Positions 62,047 through 64,000 of a stretch of 64,000 nucleotides of DNA are shown here, piece by piece. The notes under the pieces were generated by a model. It did not search any database and had not been told where the DNA came from. It saw only the letters and a list, made by a program, of their open reading frames with translations. Both the position numbers and the translations under genes were made by a program. Each line of letters starts with the position of its first letter. The first letter of the stretch is position 1. The DNA is from SIG607 sp045533195 (GTDB lineage: Bacteria; Bacillota; Clostridia; Oscillospirales; Acutalibacteraceae), in contig JAZSHI010000055.1 of assembly GCA_045533195.1 (NCBI GenBank), positions 4,250 through 68,249 on the forward strand, written 5' to 3'.

Positions 62047-63861
62047 TTGTCCACTAATAGAAAAAATTATCTCAAAAAGAAGGCTAATACTTTGCCGCTT
62101 ACCCCCGGTGTATATATAATGAAGGATAAACAGGGGAAAATCATTTACGTGGGCAAGGCGGTAGCGCTTAAAAACCGTGTTACACAGTATTTTGGTTCTG
62201 ATACCAATCACAGTATAAAGGTCAGAAAAATGGTCGAGAATGTTGAAGATTTTGAGTACATTCTCTGTGACAGCGAATTTGAAGCTTTGGTGCTGGAAAA
62301 TTCGCTTATAAAACAAAATCAGCCTAAATATAATATTCTGCTCAAGGACGATAAAGGCTATCACTACGTAAAAATTACCGATGATAAATGGAAGAAAATC
62401 GAATGGGTAAAGCAAAAGAACAAGGACGGCAAATATATAGGCCCCTATCACAGCGGTATGATAGTTAAAAATGCTGTTGAGGAAGCAAGAAATATATTCA
62501 AACTTCCCGATTGTAACCGCTCTTTTGATAAACCGTCAAAGCCTTGTCTTAATTTTCATATAGGCAGATGCTTTGCGCCTTGCAGAGCCAATATTACACT
62601 TAGTGAATATCTCGAAGCGGTGGACAGCGCCGTAGCCTTTATAAAAAACGGAGGATACAGCGAAGGGGAGATTAAAGACCTTTATAAAAAAATGGAGGAA
62701 GCGGCTGAAAATCTCGATTTTGAATATGCAGCTAAGCTACGTGACAGAATTGATGCCGTAACAAAAATTTCGCAAAAACAAAAGGTTATATCTTCGGTTC
62801 ATAAAAATCAGGACGTATTTGCCTGTGCGCTGGTTGGGGAAATTGCCTGTGTTCAGTTCTTTAAATTCAGAGATTGGCACCTATGCGATCAAGAGCATTT
62901 TGTTTTTGAAGAGGTTTCTTCCAAAAATGAGATATACGGTGAATTTTTATATCGTTTTTATAATAAAAATTCCGATTTTCCTCAGAGTATTATAATAGAT
63001 GAACTTCCCGAAGAAGCTAAGATGATTGAAAAGTGGATTAATACCCAGTCGTCAGGCAATATTAAGTTTACCGTTCCTCAAAAGGGCGAACAAAGAAAGC
63101 TTATAAGTATGTGTCTTAGCAATGCTAACGAGGTTCTTTCAAAACGCCTTGAACGTACGGGTAAGGAAACACAGGCTCTTAGTGAGCTTGGTGAACTTTT
63201 GGGAATGAGTAGGGCGCCGAGATATATTGAGTCCTATGATATATCCAATACCGCAGGAAGCGAAAACGTGGCGGCTATGGTGGTGTTCCGCGATGCAAGA
63301 CCATTTAAAGCAAATTATAGAAGGTTTAAAATAAAAGGCTTTGTGGGACAGGACGATTATCGTTCTATGGCAGAGGTTATTGACAGAAGACTTAGCGAAT
63401 ATAAAAAAGGCGAGGATGAAGCCTTTTCTGTGCTACCCGATTTAATACTTCTTGACGGTGGTAAAGGACAGATTTCGGCAGTAAGACCGGTGCTGGAAAA
63501 ATACGGACTTAATATTGCGCTTTTCGGTATGGTTAAGGATTCTAAGCACAGAACAAGAGCAATTGCAAGTGAAGACGGCGATATTGAAATTAAACCAACC
63601 CGTAAGGCTTTTACCTTTGTTAATGCAATACAGGATGAAACTCACCGTTTTGCAATCACTTTTCATAAGAAAAAACGCAGCGACAGTATGGTAAAAAGCG
63701 AACTTTTAAATATTGAAGGAGTAGGTCAAAAAAGGGTAGAGGCCCTCTTTAAACATTTCAAATCCTTAAAAAAAATCAAAAATGCATCTGTGGAAGAGCT
63801 AAGCAGCGTCAAGGGCATTGACAAAAAAACCGCAGAAAATATTTATTTGTACTTTAAATAA
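62047..63861 (+). CDS. uvrC: Excinuclease ABC subunit C
   Basis: UvrC makes both incisions in nucleotide excision repair. The 604-aa protein has an N-terminal GIY-YIG nuclease (PGVYIMKDKQGKIIYVGKA, with catalytic Tyr and Arg), a Cys-rich CLNFHIGRCFAPC segment, a UVR motif that binds UvrB (DLYKKMEEAAENLDFEYAAKL region), an RNase H-like endonuclease with IESYDISNTAG and LILLDGGKGQ, and a helix-hairpin-helix end (GVGQKRVEALFKHF, VKGIDKKTAENI). GTG 62038 is possible, but AGAAGG lies over it; TTG 62047 is better spaced. Confidence 0.94.
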   Translation: MSTNRKNYLKKKANTLPLTPGVYIMKDKQGKIIYVGKAVALKNRVTQYFGSDTNHSIKVRKMVENVEDFEYILCDSEFEALVLENSLIKQNQPKYNILLKDDKGYHYVKITDDKWKKIEWVKQKNKDGKYIGPYHSGMIVKNAVEEARNIFKLPDCNRSFDKPSKPCLNFHIGRCFAPCRANITLSEYLEAVDSAVAFIKNGGYSEGEIKDLYKKMEEAAENLDFEYAAKLRDRIDAVTKISQKQKVISSVHKNQDVFACALVGEIACVQFFKFRDWHLCDQEHFVFEEVSSKNEIYGEFLYRFYNKNSDFPQSIIIDELPEEAKMIEKWINTQSSGNIKFTVPQKGEQRKLISMCLSNANEVLSKRLERTGKETQALSELGELLGMSRAPRYIESYDISNTAGSENVAAMVVFRDARPFKANYRRFKIKGFVGQDDYRSMAEVIDRRLSEYKKGEDEAFSVLPDLILLDGGKGQISAVRPVLEKYGLNIALFGMVKDSKHRTRAIASEDGDIEIKPTRKAFTFVNAIQDETHRFAITFHKKKRSDSMVKSELLNIEGVGQKRVEALFKHFKSLKKIKNASVEELSSVKGIDKKTAENIYLYFK

Positions 63862-63921
63862 GGGGCTGTAAAAAAACAGAGTTTCGTTTTATCAATGAGT
63901 TAATTGATAGCCAAAACCTTG

Positions 63922-64000
63922 GCTCCATCTGACGAGGGAGCTGTCACCGTAAGGTGACTGAGGGAGAGAAAATCTTTATTTTTCTGCGTTTTTTCTCTCC
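63922..64000. repeat. Palindromic interspersed repeat at the window end
   Basis: Two stacked hairpins follow uvrC. The first is GCTCCATC (63922-63929) against GAGGGAGC (63934-63941), with one mismatch. The second is GTCACC (63943-63948) against GGTGAC (63953-63958) around GTAA. The 7-base GAGGGAG occurs at 63934-63940 and at 63960-63966. A larger 10-base inverted repeat, GGAGAGAAAA (63963-63972) and TTTTCTCTCC (63991-64000), runs to the window edge. Elements of this general build are common in gut clostridial genomes, so this is probably a copy of an interspersed non-coding repeat. It continues beyond the window. Confidence 0.7.

Overview
The window is a moderately AT-rich chromosomal segment from a Gram-positive bacterium, most likely an anaerobic member of the class Clostridia (Oscillospirales/Ruminococcaceae-like). 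The evidence is the gene content: folate-dependent TrmFO, a CtsR-McsA-McsB-ClpC operon, an MraZ-led division/wall cluster with a PASTA-bearing SpoVD/FtsI-type protein, three T-box leaders, and a ferredoxin-dependent 2-oxoacid oxidoreductase. No rRNA or phylogenetic marker comparison could be run, so the placement is inference.

Layout. (1) 1-13611 is a dense + strand housekeeping block: the 3' end of topA, then trmFO, plsX, rnc, an Elp3-like radical SAM gene, smc, ftsY, rdgB, yhbY, nadD, yqeK, rsfS and leuS. (2) 13612-16550 is an accessory pocket. It holds tRNA-Lys(UUU), a cluster of short hairpin repeats carrying a TATATCATC/GATGATATA motif, an orphan lipoprotein and two orphan membrane proteins, one apparently frameshifted at a T8 tract. 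A COG2509-type flavoprotein follows. (3) 17926-32595 is the most unusual region. Three T-box leaders precede two HTH-cupin-acyl-CoA ligase fusions, a four-subunit 2-oxoacid:ferredoxin oxidoreductase, a branched-chain aminotransferase, a LeuA-like protein lacking catalytic residues, a TIM-barrel/acyl-CoA ligase fusion and an amidohydrolase. (4) 32682-34779 has a ribokinase-AraC fusion and a nucleoside hydrolase. (5) 35001-47250 is a division and wall (dcw) cluster lacking murD and murF. (6) 47304-47435 (- strand) is a short Cys-rich membrane microprotein. (7) 47563-52081 is the CtsR-controlled protein-quality operon. (8) 52276-60347 is a complete seven-gene arginine operon behind ArgR-like palindromes. 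(9) 60366-61911 (- strand) is a metal ABC permease/ATPase pair, divergent from uvrC. (10) The window ends inside a palindromic interspersed repeat.

How region 3 may work. T-boxes switch genes on when the cognate tRNA is uncharged, so they normally control making or importing an amino acid. Here they control acyl-CoA ligases, a ferredoxin-linked 2-oxoacid oxidoreductase and an IlvE transaminase. The simplest reading is assembly of branched-chain and possibly aromatic amino acids from external acids: acid to acyl-CoA, reductive carboxylation to the 2-oxoacid, then transamination. My reading of the specifier loops is TTC (Phe), GTA (Val) and CTC (Leu), one per leader. That is inferred by eye from helix positions and needs structural modelling. 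The pseudo-LeuA behind the Leu-type leader keeps the LeuA regulatory domain but has lost the metal-binding histidines, so it may be a sensor or have a new activity.
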